Shown here piece by piece: positions 23,361 through 31,756 of a stretch of DNA of 34,318 nt. Origin of the DNA: Pseudomonadales bacterium. Lineage in GTDB: Bacteria > Pseudomonadota > Gammaproteobacteria > Pseudomonadales > Azotimanducaceae. The notes below the pieces were generated by a model that saw nothing but the letters and a program-made list of their open reading frames with translations, was not told where the DNA came from and searched no databases. Each line of letters begins with the position of its first letter. The stretch's first letter is position 1. The stretch is from NCBI GenBank assembly GCA_028279305.1, contig JANQOA010000318.1:1-34318 (forward strand). Direction: 5' to 3'. Position numbers and translations under genes: made by a program.

Positions 23361-23665
23361 GGAATTCGAACTCCTTTCTGTTTTTTTAGTTATCTTCTTT
23401 TCAGTTATCTTGCTTGGTTATTGTTTTCAATTGTCGTTCTTTGAATTGTTTTAACTGCCGGCGCTAGTTTGCGGCAGCGGCAACCAGTTTACCCGCAGAA
23501 TGTGAAATATTTTACAAGGGTTTTAAAGATTCAATGTACAGGTTGGTTACCATCCCTTAGGCTTCGCAGCAAAAAAACAGGCTCGCGGTAACAACAGGCG
23601 CCGCGGCGGAAGAGCCCGCGCCAGGTTGTAAAACAAGCGGGCGGACAGTTGATTAGGAGTTGGAT
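23361..23665. other. Divergent intergenic region between mscS and the OmpA gene
   Basis: AT-rich on the mscS side, GC-rich near OmpA. It holds a direct repeat AGTTATCTT at 23388 and 23403 (15-nt period) in the mscS leader. A weak promoter-like TTTACA-18-TGTACA at 23511-23540 may serve the OmpA gene, giving a leader of about 120 nt. No gene is supported. Confidence 0.5.
23388..23411. repeat. Direct repeat in the mscS leader
   Basis: AGTTATCTT occurs at 23388-23396 and 23403-23411, one and a half helical turns apart, 28-50 nt upstream of the mscS start. It could be an operator or chance in T-rich sequence. Confidence 0.3.
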
Positions 23666-24892
23666 ATGACACGTATGTTAGCGGCAGTAATGCTGATCTG
23701 TTCATTTGGGACCTTTTCATTTGGTGCCTTCGCTGCGCAGGGTAACAATCCCAGCCAGGGGCAGTTTTACATCTCACCCGGGGTGGTTGCCCACGAGGGC
23801 CCCGATTCCCGCCGGGTGGGTCATGACGATATTGATCTGGGCCCGGGGCTGATTCTGGGCTACAGCTTTGCTGAGCGCTGGTCCGTTGAGTTACTCGGCA
23901 GCCGGGTGGAATCCGACTTTGAAAACATTTTCGGCCGGGGTGAGGACGATGTTGAACTCGTCTGGGTGGACGTCCTGTACAAGCTGCAGAGCAGCAATGG
24001 CTGGCAGCCGTTTCTGCTGTTTGGCGCCGGGCGCACGGAATACGAATTTGATGACGTTCGGCCCGACTCTACGGACCGCCAGTTCAATGCGGGGGTTGGC
24101 TTGTTCCGCCAGCTTTCTGAACACGTTTCCCTGCGTGCTGACGTGCGCGGAGTCAGCAGCCGTAAAGCGGGCGGGCTGGAGCCTTTTGCATTTGTCGGCT
24201 TGACCGGATTTCTGGGGCAAGGCAGCACGCCGCCCGCGCCGGCGGATTCGGATGGTGACGGTGTGCCAAACGATAGTGATCAGTGCCCGACAACACCGCT
24301 GGGCCGGGTGGTGGACGCCACCGGCTGCCAGTTGGATGGTGACGGTGACGGTGTGGTGGACGCTGAGGATCAATGTCCGGGAACACCCGCCGGTGCTACG
24401 GTTAACGCCCAGGGCTGTGTGGAAGTTGTAGACAGCGACGGCGACGGCGTGGCGGACGCTGATGACAAGTGTCCGGATACGGAAGCGGGTGCCCGGGTCG
24501 ACGCCAGCGGCTGTTATCTGGAGCTGGAAGAAGAAGTCACTATCGATATGAATATCGAGTTTGATACCAACCAGGCGCAGATCCGCCCGGACCACCTGTC
24601 GGAGCTGAGCCGCACCGTAACCTTCCTGCGCGAATACCCGACTACCCAGGCGGTAATTGAAGGCCACACGGATTCCGACGGCGCGGCTGCGTACAATCAG
24701 GCGTTATCCGAGCGGCGGGCCAAGGCGGTATACGACTATCTCATCGAACAGGCCGGCGTCCGCGCGGAGCGCTTGAGCTATGCCGGGTTTGGTGAGACGC
24801 GGCCGCTGGCGGATAACAACACCGCCGCCGGTAAACAGAAAAACCGCCGGGTCAGCGCGGTGGTTTCCGGTACCCGCACGGTAAGGCAATAA
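23666..24892 (+). CDS. OmpA family outer membrane protein with thrombospondin-3-type repeats
   Basis: 408 residues from the ATG at 23666, with AGGAG 6 nt upstream; a TTG two codons earlier is in frame. Signal peptide 1-23 (AFA cleavage). Residues 30-185 form a beta-barrel of the OmpA type (GQFYISPGVVAHEG, WQPFLLFGAGRTEYEF, LEPFAFVGLTGFLGQ). Residues 193-283 hold three calcium-binding DxDGDGV repeats with paired Cys (DQCPxTPxG pattern). Residues 290-400 are the peptidoglycan-binding OmpA C-domain (IEFDTNQAQIRPDH, EGHTDSDGAAAYNQALSERR). The protein links the outer membrane to the cell wall, probably with calcium stiffening the linker. It is first in a run of plus-strand envelope genes. Confidence 0.94.
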   Translation: MTRMLAAVMLICSFGTFSFGAFAAQGNNPSQGQFYISPGVVAHEGPDSRRVGHDDIDLGPGLILGYSFAERWSVELLGSRVESDFENIFGRGEDDVELVWVDVLYKLQSSNGWQPFLLFGAGRTEYEFDDVRPDSTDRQFNAGVGLFRQLSEHVSLRADVRGVSSRKAGGLEPFAFVGLTGFLGQGSTPPAPADSDGDGVPNDSDQCPTTPLGRVVDATGCQLDGDGDGVVDAEDQCPGTPAGATVNAQGCVEVVDSDGDGVADADDKCPDTEAGARVDASGCYLELEEEVTIDMNIEFDTNQAQIRPDHLSELSRTVTFLREYPTTQAVIEGHTDSDGAAAYNQALSERRAKAVYDYLIEQAGVRAERLSYAGFGETRPLADNNTAAGKQKNRRVSAVVSGTRTVRQ

Positions 24893-24915
24893 CGCCCTAT
24901 TGCCCGCTGTTGAAA

Positions 24916-24951
24916 GTGCTACCATGGGGCAACCCATGGTCAGCACATTTT
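24916..24951 (+). terminator. Stem-loop after the OmpA gene
   Basis: GTGCT-a-CCATGGG (24916-24928) pairs with CCCATGG-tc-AGCAC (24933-24946) around a GCAA tetraloop of the stable GNRA class, then ATTTTG. It may end or attenuate the OmpA transcript before the DUF2959 gene, whose ribosome site begins about 10 nt later. Confidence 0.6.
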
Positions 24952-24965
24952 GAAATGGAGTTTGC

Positions 24966-25601
24966 ATGCGCTATCTGATCTTGTTCACCCTGTTGTTTGC
25001 CGCCGGTTGCGAGACCGCCTACTACGGCATCAACGAACAATTCGGCCGCCTCAAGAACGACATTCTTGTCGACCGGGTTGAAGACGCCATGGATGCCCAG
25101 GAAGACGCCAAGGAAGAGTTCAAGGACGCTTTTGAACAGTTCGAGTCCGTGGTCAGCGTGCCGGAAAGTGAACTGAAGAGCATTTACCGAAAGCTCAGCG
25201 GCTCTTTTGAGGATGCGGAGGCGAAAGCGGAGACGGTCAGCGAACGCATCGAGGCGGTTGATGATGTGTCCGAAGATTTGTTTGAAGAATGGGCTGACGA
25301 GATTGAGCAGATCGGCAACGCTTCCCTGCGCAGCAAGAGCAAAACCCAACTGGCGGAATCTAAAAGAAAGTACGCGGCTCTGATTAAAGCCATGCGCCGG
25401 GCCGAATCACGCATGCAGCCGGTACTGTCTTCGTTCCGCGACCATGTGCTTTACCTGAAACATAATCTCAACGCGCAGGCGATATCGTCGCTGAAAAGTG
25501 AGTTGGGTGGTATAGAATCCGACGTGGGGCGCTTGATCTCGGACATGGAACGGTCCATTGCCGAGGCGCAGAGTTTCATCAAGGATATAGAAGCCGCCTA
25601 G
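24966..25601 (+). CDS. DUF2959 family lipoprotein
   Basis: 211 residues; GGAG lies 6 nt before the ATG. A short lipoprotein signal ends in LFAAGC, with Cys15 the lipidated residue. The rest is almost entirely helical and coiled-coil-like, rich in Glu, Lys and Ala (AYYGINEQFGRLKNDILVDR, EDAKEEFKDAFEQFESVV, AESRMQPVLSSFRDHVLYLK), the pattern of the DUF2959 family found in gammaproteobacteria. No biochemical role is established. Its place after OmpA and before an AsmA-like protein points to the cell envelope. A 48-nt gap separates it from the next gene. Confidence 0.85.
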   Translation: MRYLILFTLLFAAGCETAYYGINEQFGRLKNDILVDRVEDAMDAQEDAKEEFKDAFEQFESVVSVPESELKSIYRKLSGSFEDAEAKAETVSERIEAVDDVSEDLFEEWADEIEQIGNASLRSKSKTQLAESKRKYAALIKAMRRAESRMQPVLSSFRDHVLYLKHNLNAQAISSLKSELGGIESDVGRLISDMERSIAEAQSFIKDIEAA

Positions 25602-25649
25602 CGGCCAGCAGGCCTCAGGCAGGCGAAACGGTTCAACGGGAAACAAATA

Positions 25650-26399
25650 ATGAAAGCACTGGCATGGATCATTGGCATTGTGGTACTGCTTGTGGTCGGC
25701 GGCATAGCGTTTGTGGCGCTGAATTCAGGCAGTCTGATCAAAACGGTAATTGAAGAACTGGGCCCGGACTACCTGGGCACGGATGTTTCCGTAAGTTCGG
25801 TGGATCTGTCGCTGACGGAAGGCACAGCCGCGGTTTCGGGCTTGAGGGTCGGCAATCCCCAGGGGTTCAGCGGTGCGGACGCCATGCAGGTGGGTGAGGT
25901 CAGGGTCAGCCTGGATACCTCCCAGTTGGATAACCCGGATCTCATTGTCATGAAAGAGGTTGCTATTGACGGTGCCAAGCTCACCGCCATCGCCCAGGGC
26001 CAGCGCACCAACTTCCAGAAAATTCTGGACAATCTTGAAGCGGCTTCCGGCACAACCGCCTCCAGCCCGGAAGAACCGGAGGCAGCGGCCAGCGAGACCC
26101 GCTTTATTGTAGACAGTTTCAGTTTCACCAACGCCGAGGCGGCGTTGTCTTCCGACGTGCTGGGTGACATGGATTTAACAATTCCGGATATCCGCCTGCA
26201 GGGTATCGGCCGCAAAAGCAACGGCGCCACCGCCGCGGAGCTGGCGCAGGAAATCCTCAAACCCATCAGCGGGGCACTGAGCCAGGCTGCGGTAGCGCAG
26301 GGACTGGACGTTGAAGGGGCCAAGGAAAAAGCCATCGGCAAGGTTAAAGAGAAAATTGACGAAAAACTGCCGGGTGCGTTAAAAGGTCTGCTCGAGTAA
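25650..26399 (+). CDS. AsmA-like single-pass membrane protein
   Basis: 249 residues. A single N-terminal membrane segment (4-26, LAWIIGIVVLLVVGGIAFVA) is followed by SGSLIKTVIEELGPDYLGTD and VSVSSVDLSLTEGTAAVSGL, the N-terminal pattern of AsmA/DUF748-type envelope proteins, then beta-strands. An Ala/Glu/Pro-rich linker covers about 130-152. The C-terminal helix is long and amphipathic (LAQEILKPISGALSQAAVAQ to the end). AsmA-like proteins act in lipid transport or membrane assembly; this one is much shorter than AsmA itself and could be only distantly related. The Ala- and Lys-rich tail is distinctive. No further function can be read. Confidence 0.65.
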   Translation: MKALAWIIGIVVLLVVGGIAFVALNSGSLIKTVIEELGPDYLGTDVSVSSVDLSLTEGTAAVSGLRVGNPQGFSGADAMQVGEVRVSLDTSQLDNPDLIVMKEVAIDGAKLTAIAQGQRTNFQKILDNLEAASGTTASSPEEPEAAASETRFIVDSFSFTNAEAALSSDVLGDMDLTIPDIRLQGIGRKSNGATAAELAQEILKPISGALSQAAVAQGLDVEGAKEKAIGKVKEKIDEKLPGALKGLLE

Positions 26400-26417
26400 A
26401 CACCCCTGACCCGGCTT

Positions 26418-27194
26418 ATGAATCTTGAAAACGTCCTGTACGAGGTGCAGGGACCGCTGGCGCTGATCACCATTAACCGCGCTGACAAACACAATGCCAT
26501 ATCGCTGGCGACCCTGGATGATCTGCATGCGGCGGTGGATGCTGCGGCGGACGATGAGGCGGTGCGGGTGATTGCCATCACCGGCGCGGGGGGTAAGAGT
26601 TTTGCTTCCGGCTCGGACCTCTCCGAAGTACTGCACCGGGACTTCAGAAAAGCCCTGGAACCCATTGTGCAGGGGCTGGCGGATAAACTGGAGCGCACGC
26701 CTAAACCGACCATCGCCGCCATCGACGGTATATGCATGGGTGGCGGTCTGGAAGTTGCGCTGGGCTGCGACTTGCGCGTGGCCACGCCGCACAGCCGCTT
26801 TGCCACCCCGGAAGGCAAGCTGGGCATCATTCCCGGCGGCGGCGCCACCGCCCGCCTGCCGCGCATTGTCGGCCGCGGCTGGGGTATGGAAATGATGCTG
26901 ATGGGAGAACCCATAGACGCGCAACGGGCCTTGCAGATCGGGCTGGTGACGCGGCTCGTTGAAGCGGCGGAACTGTTGCCCGAAGTGCGGCGCATGGCGG
27001 AACATCTGGCTGGTTTTGCGCCCTTTGTGCCCCGCACCATGAAAGCCATGGTGCACTTCGGCATGGAAGCGAGCCTGGCCGGCGCGCTGATGTTCGAAAA
27101 ATACGCCCAGGGGGCGCTGGTGCAGACCGAAGACAAGGTCGAAGGCATCACCGCTTTTCTGGACAAACGGCCGCCTGAATTCAAAGGGAAGTAG
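26418..27194 (+). CDS. Enoyl-CoA hydratase/isomerase
   Basis: 258 residues. The crotonase fold is complete: KSFASGSDLSEV (first oxyanion strand), DGICMGGGLEVALGCDLRVA with the first catalytic Glu in LEVALG, and ATPEGKLGIIPGGGATARLP with the second Glu in PEGKLG. Both acids of classic enoyl-CoA hydratase are kept, unlike the two other crotonases in this window. It hydrates trans-2-enoyl-CoA to 3-hydroxyacyl-CoA in beta-oxidation. The start has no clear ribosome site and lies 18 nt after the AsmA-like gene, so it may be translated by coupling. The 471-codon open frame on the opposite strand here is a shadow. Confidence 0.9.
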   Translation: MNLENVLYEVQGPLALITINRADKHNAISLATLDDLHAAVDAAADDEAVRVIAITGAGGKSFASGSDLSEVLHRDFRKALEPIVQGLADKLERTPKPTIAAIDGICMGGGLEVALGCDLRVATPHSRFATPEGKLGIIPGGGATARLPRIVGRGWGMEMMLMGEPIDAQRALQIGLVTRLVEAAELLPEVRRMAEHLAGFAPFVPRTMKAMVHFGMEASLAGALMFEKYAQGALVQTEDKVEGITAFLDKRPPEFKGK

Positions 27195-27199
27195 CGCCT

Positions 27200-27255
27200 G
27201 CGGCGTGCCTAAAAAAAAGCCCGCGGCGTGACCTAAAAAAAGCCCGCGGCGTGCC
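27200..27255. repeat. Tandem 23-nt repeat
   Basis: Units of 23 nt at 27200-27222 and 27223-27245 read GCGGCGTG, then C/A-rich CCT, seven or eight A, and GCCC; a third partial copy GCGGCGTGCC follows at 27246. Each unit could form a small hairpin with the neighbouring GCCCGCGGC. The A-runs become T-runs on minus. Only about 2.4 units exist. Confidence 0.7.
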
Positions 27256-27334
27256 GCCTTGAATGTCTCAGCAGGCTTGTGGATACTCCCTGTCCCGACT
27301 TTCCAACAATACTCCACAACAAAGGGGGGAGATC

Positions 27335-27832
27335 ATGGCAGTTGATAAGTTTCCCATCGAAGCCAGCCACATCATGATGTTTGCGCGCTCGGTGGCGGAT
27401 GATAACCAGATTTATTACGACGAGGATTACGCCAAAGGCACTGAACCCGGTTCGATAATTGCGCCGCCGACTTTTGCCCAGTCCAGCGCCCAGTTTGACC
27501 CGGATTACTTTTTGCGCCCGAAGATTGGTGAACCCTGGTTCGGCTCCGGCAAAGAACCCACCGGCATCAAGCGTGAGTCTTCCGGTGGCGGCGGCGGAGG
27601 TGGCGGCGGCGGTCTGCATGCGGAGCAGCACTTCGAGTACCACCGGCATATCAAACCCGGTGACGTGCTGACCGCAACCGTTAAGCCAGGTGAAACCTGG
27701 GAAAAAGAAGGCAAGCGTTCCGGCAAGCTGGTGTTCTCGGAAACCGTCACCGAGTACCGCGACCAGAATGGAGACCTGGTGATCACCGCACGCGGAGTAG
27801 GGGTGCGCACTGAACGGCCGGTGGATCAATAG
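27335..27832 (+). CDS. MaoC-like dehydratase, FAS1-type N-terminal hot-dog subunit
   Basis: 165 residues from the ATG at 27335, with GGGGGGAGATC before it. The hot-dog pattern is FPIEASHIMMFARSVADDNQ, AGxxPTFA-like IIAPPTFAQSSAQFD, and HAEQHFEYHRHIKPGDVLTA with KLVFSETVTEYRDQNGDLVI. Such FAS1-type dehydratase halves usually lack the active-site Asp/His and pair with a MaoC subunit to make an (R)-specific enoyl-CoA hydratase, as in HadAB or ChsH1/H2 systems. The next gene, 9 nt downstream, supplies that subunit. A run of ten Gly at about residues 84-93 is inserted before HAEQ in the loop. Confidence 0.85.
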   Translation: MAVDKFPIEASHIMMFARSVADDNQIYYDEDYAKGTEPGSIIAPPTFAQSSAQFDPDYFLRPKIGEPWFGSGKEPTGIKRESSGGGGGGGGGGLHAEQHFEYHRHIKPGDVLTATVKPGETWEKEGKRSGKLVFSETVTEYRDQNGDLVITARGVGVRTERPVDQ

Positions 27833-27841
27833 GGGGAAAAC

Positions 27842-28249
27842 ATGGCACTAAAAGCAAGTGACTTAAAAGTAGGTGACACTTATACCGAGTGTCTGGTGGA
27901 AGATCTCAAGCGCACGCAGATTGTGCAGTATGCCGGAGCATCCGGGGACTACAATCCGCTGCATACCGATGAGGTGTTTACCACCGAAGTGGCTAAGTAT
28001 CCTTCCGTTTTCGCCCACGGCATGCTGACTATGGGTATGACCGGCCGCATGTTAACCAACTATGTAGGTGACGGCCGCTTGAGCAAATACGGCGTGCGGT
28101 TTACCAGCCAGGTATGGCCGGGTGACACCCTGAATGCCACCGCCACGGTCGAGAGTGTGGAAGACGGGGTGGTTAACCTGACCGTGGCCACCACCAATCA
28201 GGATGGTGCCACGGTGCTGTCCGGCTACGCCGCTGCCCGGGTGGACTAA
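27842..28249 (+). CDS. MaoC family (R)-specific enoyl-CoA hydratase subunit
   Basis: 135 residues, GGGGGAAAAC before the ATG. The hydratase-2 motif is plain: YAGASGDYNPLHTDEVF, then SVFAHGMLTMGMTGRML, with the catalytic Asp (GDYNP) and His (PLHTD) of MaoC-type enzymes. It should hydrate trans-2-enoyl-CoA to (R)-3-hydroxyacyl-CoA when paired with the preceding gene, 9 nt away. Such heteromeric hydratases act on bulky chains, for example steroid side chains, in some bacteria; here the substrate is unknown. The stop overlaps the convergent YciI gene by a few bases. Confidence 0.9.
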   Translation: MALKASDLKVGDTYTECLVEDLKRTQIVQYAGASGDYNPLHTDEVFTTEVAKYPSVFAHGMLTMGMTGRMLTNYVGDGRLSKYGVRFTSQVWPGDTLNATATVESVEDGVVNLTVATTNQDGATVLSGYAAARVD

Positions 28250-28530
28250 GCCGGCGGCGCGGGGATAGCCTGCCGGAAAGGATAAATAGAAACCTGAGCA
28301 AACAGGCCGGCCAGGCGATATGGGTCCTGGTCGGCAAATGCCTGGGCGGCCGCGCGGTTTTCAGCTTCAAGCACAATAATGGAGCCAATCATCGTGGTTT
28401 CATCCTCATCCAGAATGGGTCCTGCCAGGCGCACCTTAAAACCCGCAATGTAGTCCAGGTGCTGTGCCCGGGTGGCCTTGCGCAAGTCCTCACTGTCTGC
28501 TTTGTCGCGGCAGATTAATGTATATAGCAA
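28246..28530 (-). CDS. YciI family protein
   Basis: 94 residues. The ferredoxin-like YciI pattern is present: MLYTLICRDKADSEDLRKATRAQHLDYI with the conserved His, GGP-like LAGPILDEDETTMIGSIIVL, and FADQDPYRLAGLFAQVSIYPF with the conserved Asp in DPY. Members are small cytoplasmic proteins, some with dehydrohalogenase- or muconolactone-isomerase-like active sites, but most have no assigned role. It converges on the MaoC gene, with stops overlapping by a few nt, and is transcribed away from the lipoprotein gene. Confidence 0.85.
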   Translation of the reverse strand: MLYTLICRDKADSEDLRKATRAQHLDYIAGFKVRLAGPILDEDETTMIGSIIVLEAENRAAAQAFADQDPYRLAGLFAQVSIYPFRQAIPAPPA

Positions 28531-28900
28531 TTTTGTTTACTCCGATTATTGTTGTCCTCAACCTACCGGTTGGCCTGATACCCGCTGCAGGGCCAGCTGA
28601 ATGTATGCTTAAACCCCAAATTTTCCTATACTTTTAAACGTGCGCGGCAATGTCAAAACTGTCGTTGGTGGGCGACCCGGAAATCGCGCCACTTAATTGA
28701 CGAAGCTTGTGTGATCCTGGTCTTGGTTGTTTTGGGATGTGTGTCCCTGTGTCAGCGAGTTCATTGGATAAAATGTTGCAAGATTCGTCCGCAGTGTCTA
28801 AATACGGGCATCTGCAATTAAGCACCTAGTTCTTTAGGCGTTTGTGAATTTTTCACCGCGACCTTCTCAAGGACCGACAAGGAAACTGGAGCCAGACAAC
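28531..28900 (+). promoter_or_regulatory. Intergenic region and long leader of the Ig-domain lipoprotein gene
   Basis: No gene is supported in these 370 nt. Two candidate plus promoters are seen: TTGCAA-17-TAAATA (28776-28804), giving a leader of about 90 nt, and an isolated strong -10 TATACT at 28627-28632 without a good -35, which would give a leader of about 260 nt. A small CCTA/TAGG hairpin lies near 28827. The yciI promoter must also be here on minus. Confidence 0.4.
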
Positions 28901-30658
28901 ATGAGAATTTCAACGCTAGTGACTCAGCTTAAACAGCTCAGAGTGTACCTGTTGGTGCCCGCGATAGCCTTGGTGCTTTCCGCCTGCGGCGGTGGGGGCA
29001 GTTCCAGCGGCGCTATCGGCCCGGCGGGAAACGCTGACGGCGGCGCCGGTAGCGGCGGCAGCAGCACCGGCGGTGGCGGCGGCACCACAAATGATGTGGT
29101 TTCCTTCGGCGCCTTGATAAACGGCACCTTTGTGCAGGGACAGATCGACATTGCGGTAGCCAACCTGTCCGCCGGCGGCACCACCGAACTGACGGTTAAC
29201 CTGGTGGATGGGAACGGCGCGCCGGTTACCAACACGTTTACCGTGTCTTTCACCTCGGGCTGTGTAGCTGACGGTACCGCAACCCTCGAATCCGGCATTA
29301 ATACCATCAACGGTCAGGCTCAGGCGGAGTACAGCGCCAACGGCTGTGTGGGTGACGACGAAGTGCGCGCCACGGTGACCGTGGACGGAACAGAATTGTT
29401 GGCGATAGGCACCATTGTGGTTGAACAGGAAGCGGTGGGTGCCATTGAATTTGTCAGCGCCGACCCGACCCAGATTGCCCTGCAGGGTACCGGCGGGGAC
29501 GAAACTTCACGCCTGACCTTCCGCGTGGTGGGTGAGTCCGGTTCACCGCTGCAGAATGCGGTGGTTAACTTTGCCCTGAACTCCGCTACGGGTGATCTGC
29601 AAATCAACCCGACCATGGATAACACAGGGGCCGACGGCCTGGTCAGCACCATTGTGCAGGCCGGCACCATCGCCACCTCGGTGCGGGTCACGGCGACGGA
29701 ACAATCCACCAATATCAGCACGCAGTCTTCAGAGCTGGTGGTATCCACCGGTATTCCGGACAGCGACAGCTTCAGCATCTCGCAAAGCATGTTCAGTCCG
29801 GAAGCGTTCAACTTCGACGGCGTTGAGGTGACGATTACCGCCCGTGCTGCTGATGCGTTCAATAATCCGGTACCCGCCGGCACGGCAATTTCCTTTGCCG
29901 CGGAAGGCGGCAGTATTGATGCCAGCTGTAACACCGACAGCCAGGGTGCCTGTGATGTTACCTGGCGCAGCCAGGCGCCGCGGCCGACGGACGGACGGGT
30001 GACCATTCTGGCGTCCGCCATCGGCAACGAATCGTTCACGGACAGCAACGGTGACGGCTTTTTCGACGATACCGATGCAGCCGCCAACACCCCCGCGTTT
30101 GACGACATCGGTGAAGCCTTCTCTGATGAGAATGAAAACGATGCTTACGATCTGGGTGAGTTTTTTATCGACTTCGGTACCCTGAATAATGTCAGGGATG
30201 CCGCGGACGGCTTGTATAACGGTGTGCTGTGCAACGCCACCAGCCTGTGTGCGCCGAACCAGTCAGTAACCGTATTCGGTTCCGCGATCATTAACATGGC
30301 GGGCTCAACGCCCATGGCGCCGGTGCTGTTCGAAAGCAACCTGACCACGTCGGTGGCTAACGGTTCGACGATCAATATACCCAACAACGGTGCTGAGAGC
30401 TTTTTTGTACGTTCATTGGATCTGCGCGGCAACTCCATGCCCGGCGGCACCTCCGTTGCGTTCTCGGTAACCGGCAGCGGCTACTCCTTGAGCGGTACTT
30501 CGTCATTTACCATCGCGGACGGTCTGGAAGGCGGTTTCCTGGGCGTGCCGGTAACGGTTGCAGCCAACAACACCGCCAGTTCGGGGCAGCTGCAGGTGAC
30601 CTTCACCACCCCGCGGGGTATTCAGTCAGCCTTCTTCTGGGTGCTGTCCAGCCCGTAA
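28901..30658 (+). CDS. Large Ig-domain surface lipoprotein
   Basis: 585 residues from the ATG at 28901, with GGAG 9 nt upstream; the frame is open from 28844 but the signal begins here. Lipobox LVLSAC gives Cys29, then a Gly/Ser-rich linker to about 65. Several beta-sandwich modules of the Big_1 (invasin/intimin) type follow, for example IEFVSADPTQIALQGTGG, LTFRVVGESGSPLQNAVVNF and VEVTITARAADAFNNPVPAG. An acidic calcium-site-like stretch, DSNGDGFFDDTD and DENENDAYDLGEF, lies at about 385-430, and a last module ends at 585. It is probably an outer-membrane or surface adhesin-like protein; the partner is unknown. Paired Cys residues suggest disulfides. Confidence 0.8.
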   Translation: MRISTLVTQLKQLRVYLLVPAIALVLSACGGGGSSSGAIGPAGNADGGAGSGGSSTGGGGGTTNDVVSFGALINGTFVQGQIDIAVANLSAGGTTELTVNLVDGNGAPVTNTFTVSFTSGCVADGTATLESGINTINGQAQAEYSANGCVGDDEVRATVTVDGTELLAIGTIVVEQEAVGAIEFVSADPTQIALQGTGGDETSRLTFRVVGESGSPLQNAVVNFALNSATGDLQINPTMDNTGADGLVSTIVQAGTIATSVRVTATEQSTNISTQSSELVVSTGIPDSDSFSISQSMFSPEAFNFDGVEVTITARAADAFNNPVPAGTAISFAAEGGSIDASCNTDSQGACDVTWRSQAPRPTDGRVTILASAIGNESFTDSNGDGFFDDTDAAANTPAFDDIGEAFSDENENDAYDLGEFFIDFGTLNNVRDAADGLYNGVLCNATSLCAPNQSVTVFGSAIINMAGSTPMAPVLFESNLTTSVANGSTINIPNNGAESFFVRSLDLRGNSMPGGTSVAFSVTGSGYSLSGTSSFTIADGLEGGFLGVPVTVAANNTASSGQLQVTFTTPRGIQSAFFWVLSSP

Positions 30659-30707
30659 CACGGCGCCGGCAAGACAGTCAGCGTCCCGTGCCGGTTGGCA
30701 TGGGGCG

Positions 30708-31634
30708 CTAACTCAGGTGCTGCTTGAACGCACTCACCGCCGCGGCCAACCCAGGCCGCGAGCATTCAAACATCGCCGCGGTGGCAAAAAAATCATGCAC
30801 CAGGCCGTCGTAACAAGCGTACGTGGCTTCAGTGCCGGCTGCGTCCAGGGCTTCCGCGTAAGCCTCGCCTTCGTCGCGCAGCGGATCAAATTCGGCAGTT
30901 ACAACCAGGGCCGGCGGCAGCTTGCCGAGGTCCTGGGCGCGCAGAGGTGAGGCGTAGGGCTGTTCACGCTGTTGCGGGTCCGGGCAGTAGGTGTCCCAGA
31001 ACCAGACCATGCTTTTTGTTTCCAGCAGATATCCCTCACCGTTTTCAGCGTAAGAAGGGCGGCTGAGATCACAGTCGGTGACCGGGTACAACAGGCACTG
31101 AAAGTTGATTTTTGGTCCGTGTTCGTCGCGGGCTTTCAGGCAGGTTACGGTGGCCAGATTGCCGCCGGCGCTTTCACCCGTTACCCCAAGCTTGCCGTTG
31201 CCCCCCAGCGACTGCATGTTTTCCGCCGCCCAGCAGGTGGCATCAAAACAGTCGTTCACCGCGGCGGGATAAACGTGTTCCGGCGCCATGCGGTAGTCGA
31301 CGGAGATCACTTTGACGCCGGCCTGGGTAGCCAGTTGACGGCACACCGCATCGCTGCAGTCCAGGTCGCCAATGACCCAGCCGCCGCCGTGAAAATACAT
31401 GAGGATGCCGAACGGGCCTTCTCCCTCAGGACTGTAGATACGCAATGGGATGTCACCCTGGCTGCCGCTGATGGTGCGGTCTTCACAGTTGTGAATCGGT
31501 AACTCCGGTATCAACGGCCGCATGGCACGGTACATTTCCCGTCCCTGAGCCGGGGTCATTTCCCATAGAGGCGGCACCGGCTCGTTCTGCGCCAGTTGTT
31601 CAAACATGGCGGCGTACTCTGGTGCTAGCGGCAT
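30708..31634 (-). CDS. Alpha/beta hydrolase, HSL (hormone-sensitive lipase) family
   Basis: 308 residues from the ATG at 31634, which has AGGAGG at the right spacing; an in-frame ATG at 31658 is not needed. The HSL motif HGGG (82-85, YFHGGGWVIGD) forms the oxyanion hole, the nucleophile is Ser155 in GESAGG, the acid lies in VTAEFDPLRDEG and the His in DGLVHDFF. It also has the family strand DYRMAPEHVYPAAVND. Such esterases hydrolyse short to medium acyl esters in the cytoplasm. It fits a lipid-catabolic setting but stands alone. The ClpP gene is divergent. Confidence 0.92.
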   Translation of the reverse strand: MPLAPEYAAMFEQLAQNEPVPPLWEMTPAQGREMYRAMRPLIPELPIHNCEDRTISGSQGDIPLRIYSPEGEGPFGILMYFHGGGWVIGDLDCSDAVCRQLATQAGVKVISVDYRMAPEHVYPAAVNDCFDATCWAAENMQSLGGNGKLGVTGESAGGNLATVTCLKARDEHGPKINFQCLLYPVTDCDLSRPSYAENGEGYLLETKSMVWFWDTYCPDPQQREQPYASPLRAQDLGKLPPALVVTAEFDPLRDEGEAYAEALDAAGTEATYACYDGLVHDFFATAAMFECSRPGLAAAVSAFKQHLS

Positions 31635-31756
31635 TGAAATCCTCCTCTCTGACCCCATATAGATCTGCTGGCGGTGCCGCAGATGTCTTAGTTTGTGGAT
31701 TGAAGCTACACTATGCCATACAGAACACTACACCACGAATACCACGGAGCAAGCTG

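Noticed and set aside
24230..24510. Repetitive DNA (GGTGACGG/GACGGCGA) as a mobile or regulatory repeat
   Set aside because: The repetition encodes the three calcium-binding repeats of the OmpA protein.
25769..27184. Open frame of 471 codons on minus, opposite the AsmA-like and crotonase genes
   Set aside because: Low-complexity Ser/Pro/Arg-rich product that spans two clear plus-strand genes, including a crotonase with both catalytic acids.
27200..27255. CRISPR array
   Set aside because: Units are contiguous without spacers, only about 2.4 copies, no cas genes.
29320..30108. 262-codon minus frame inside the Ig-domain lipoprotein
   Set aside because: Antisense shadow of a lipoprotein with lipobox and domain signatures.
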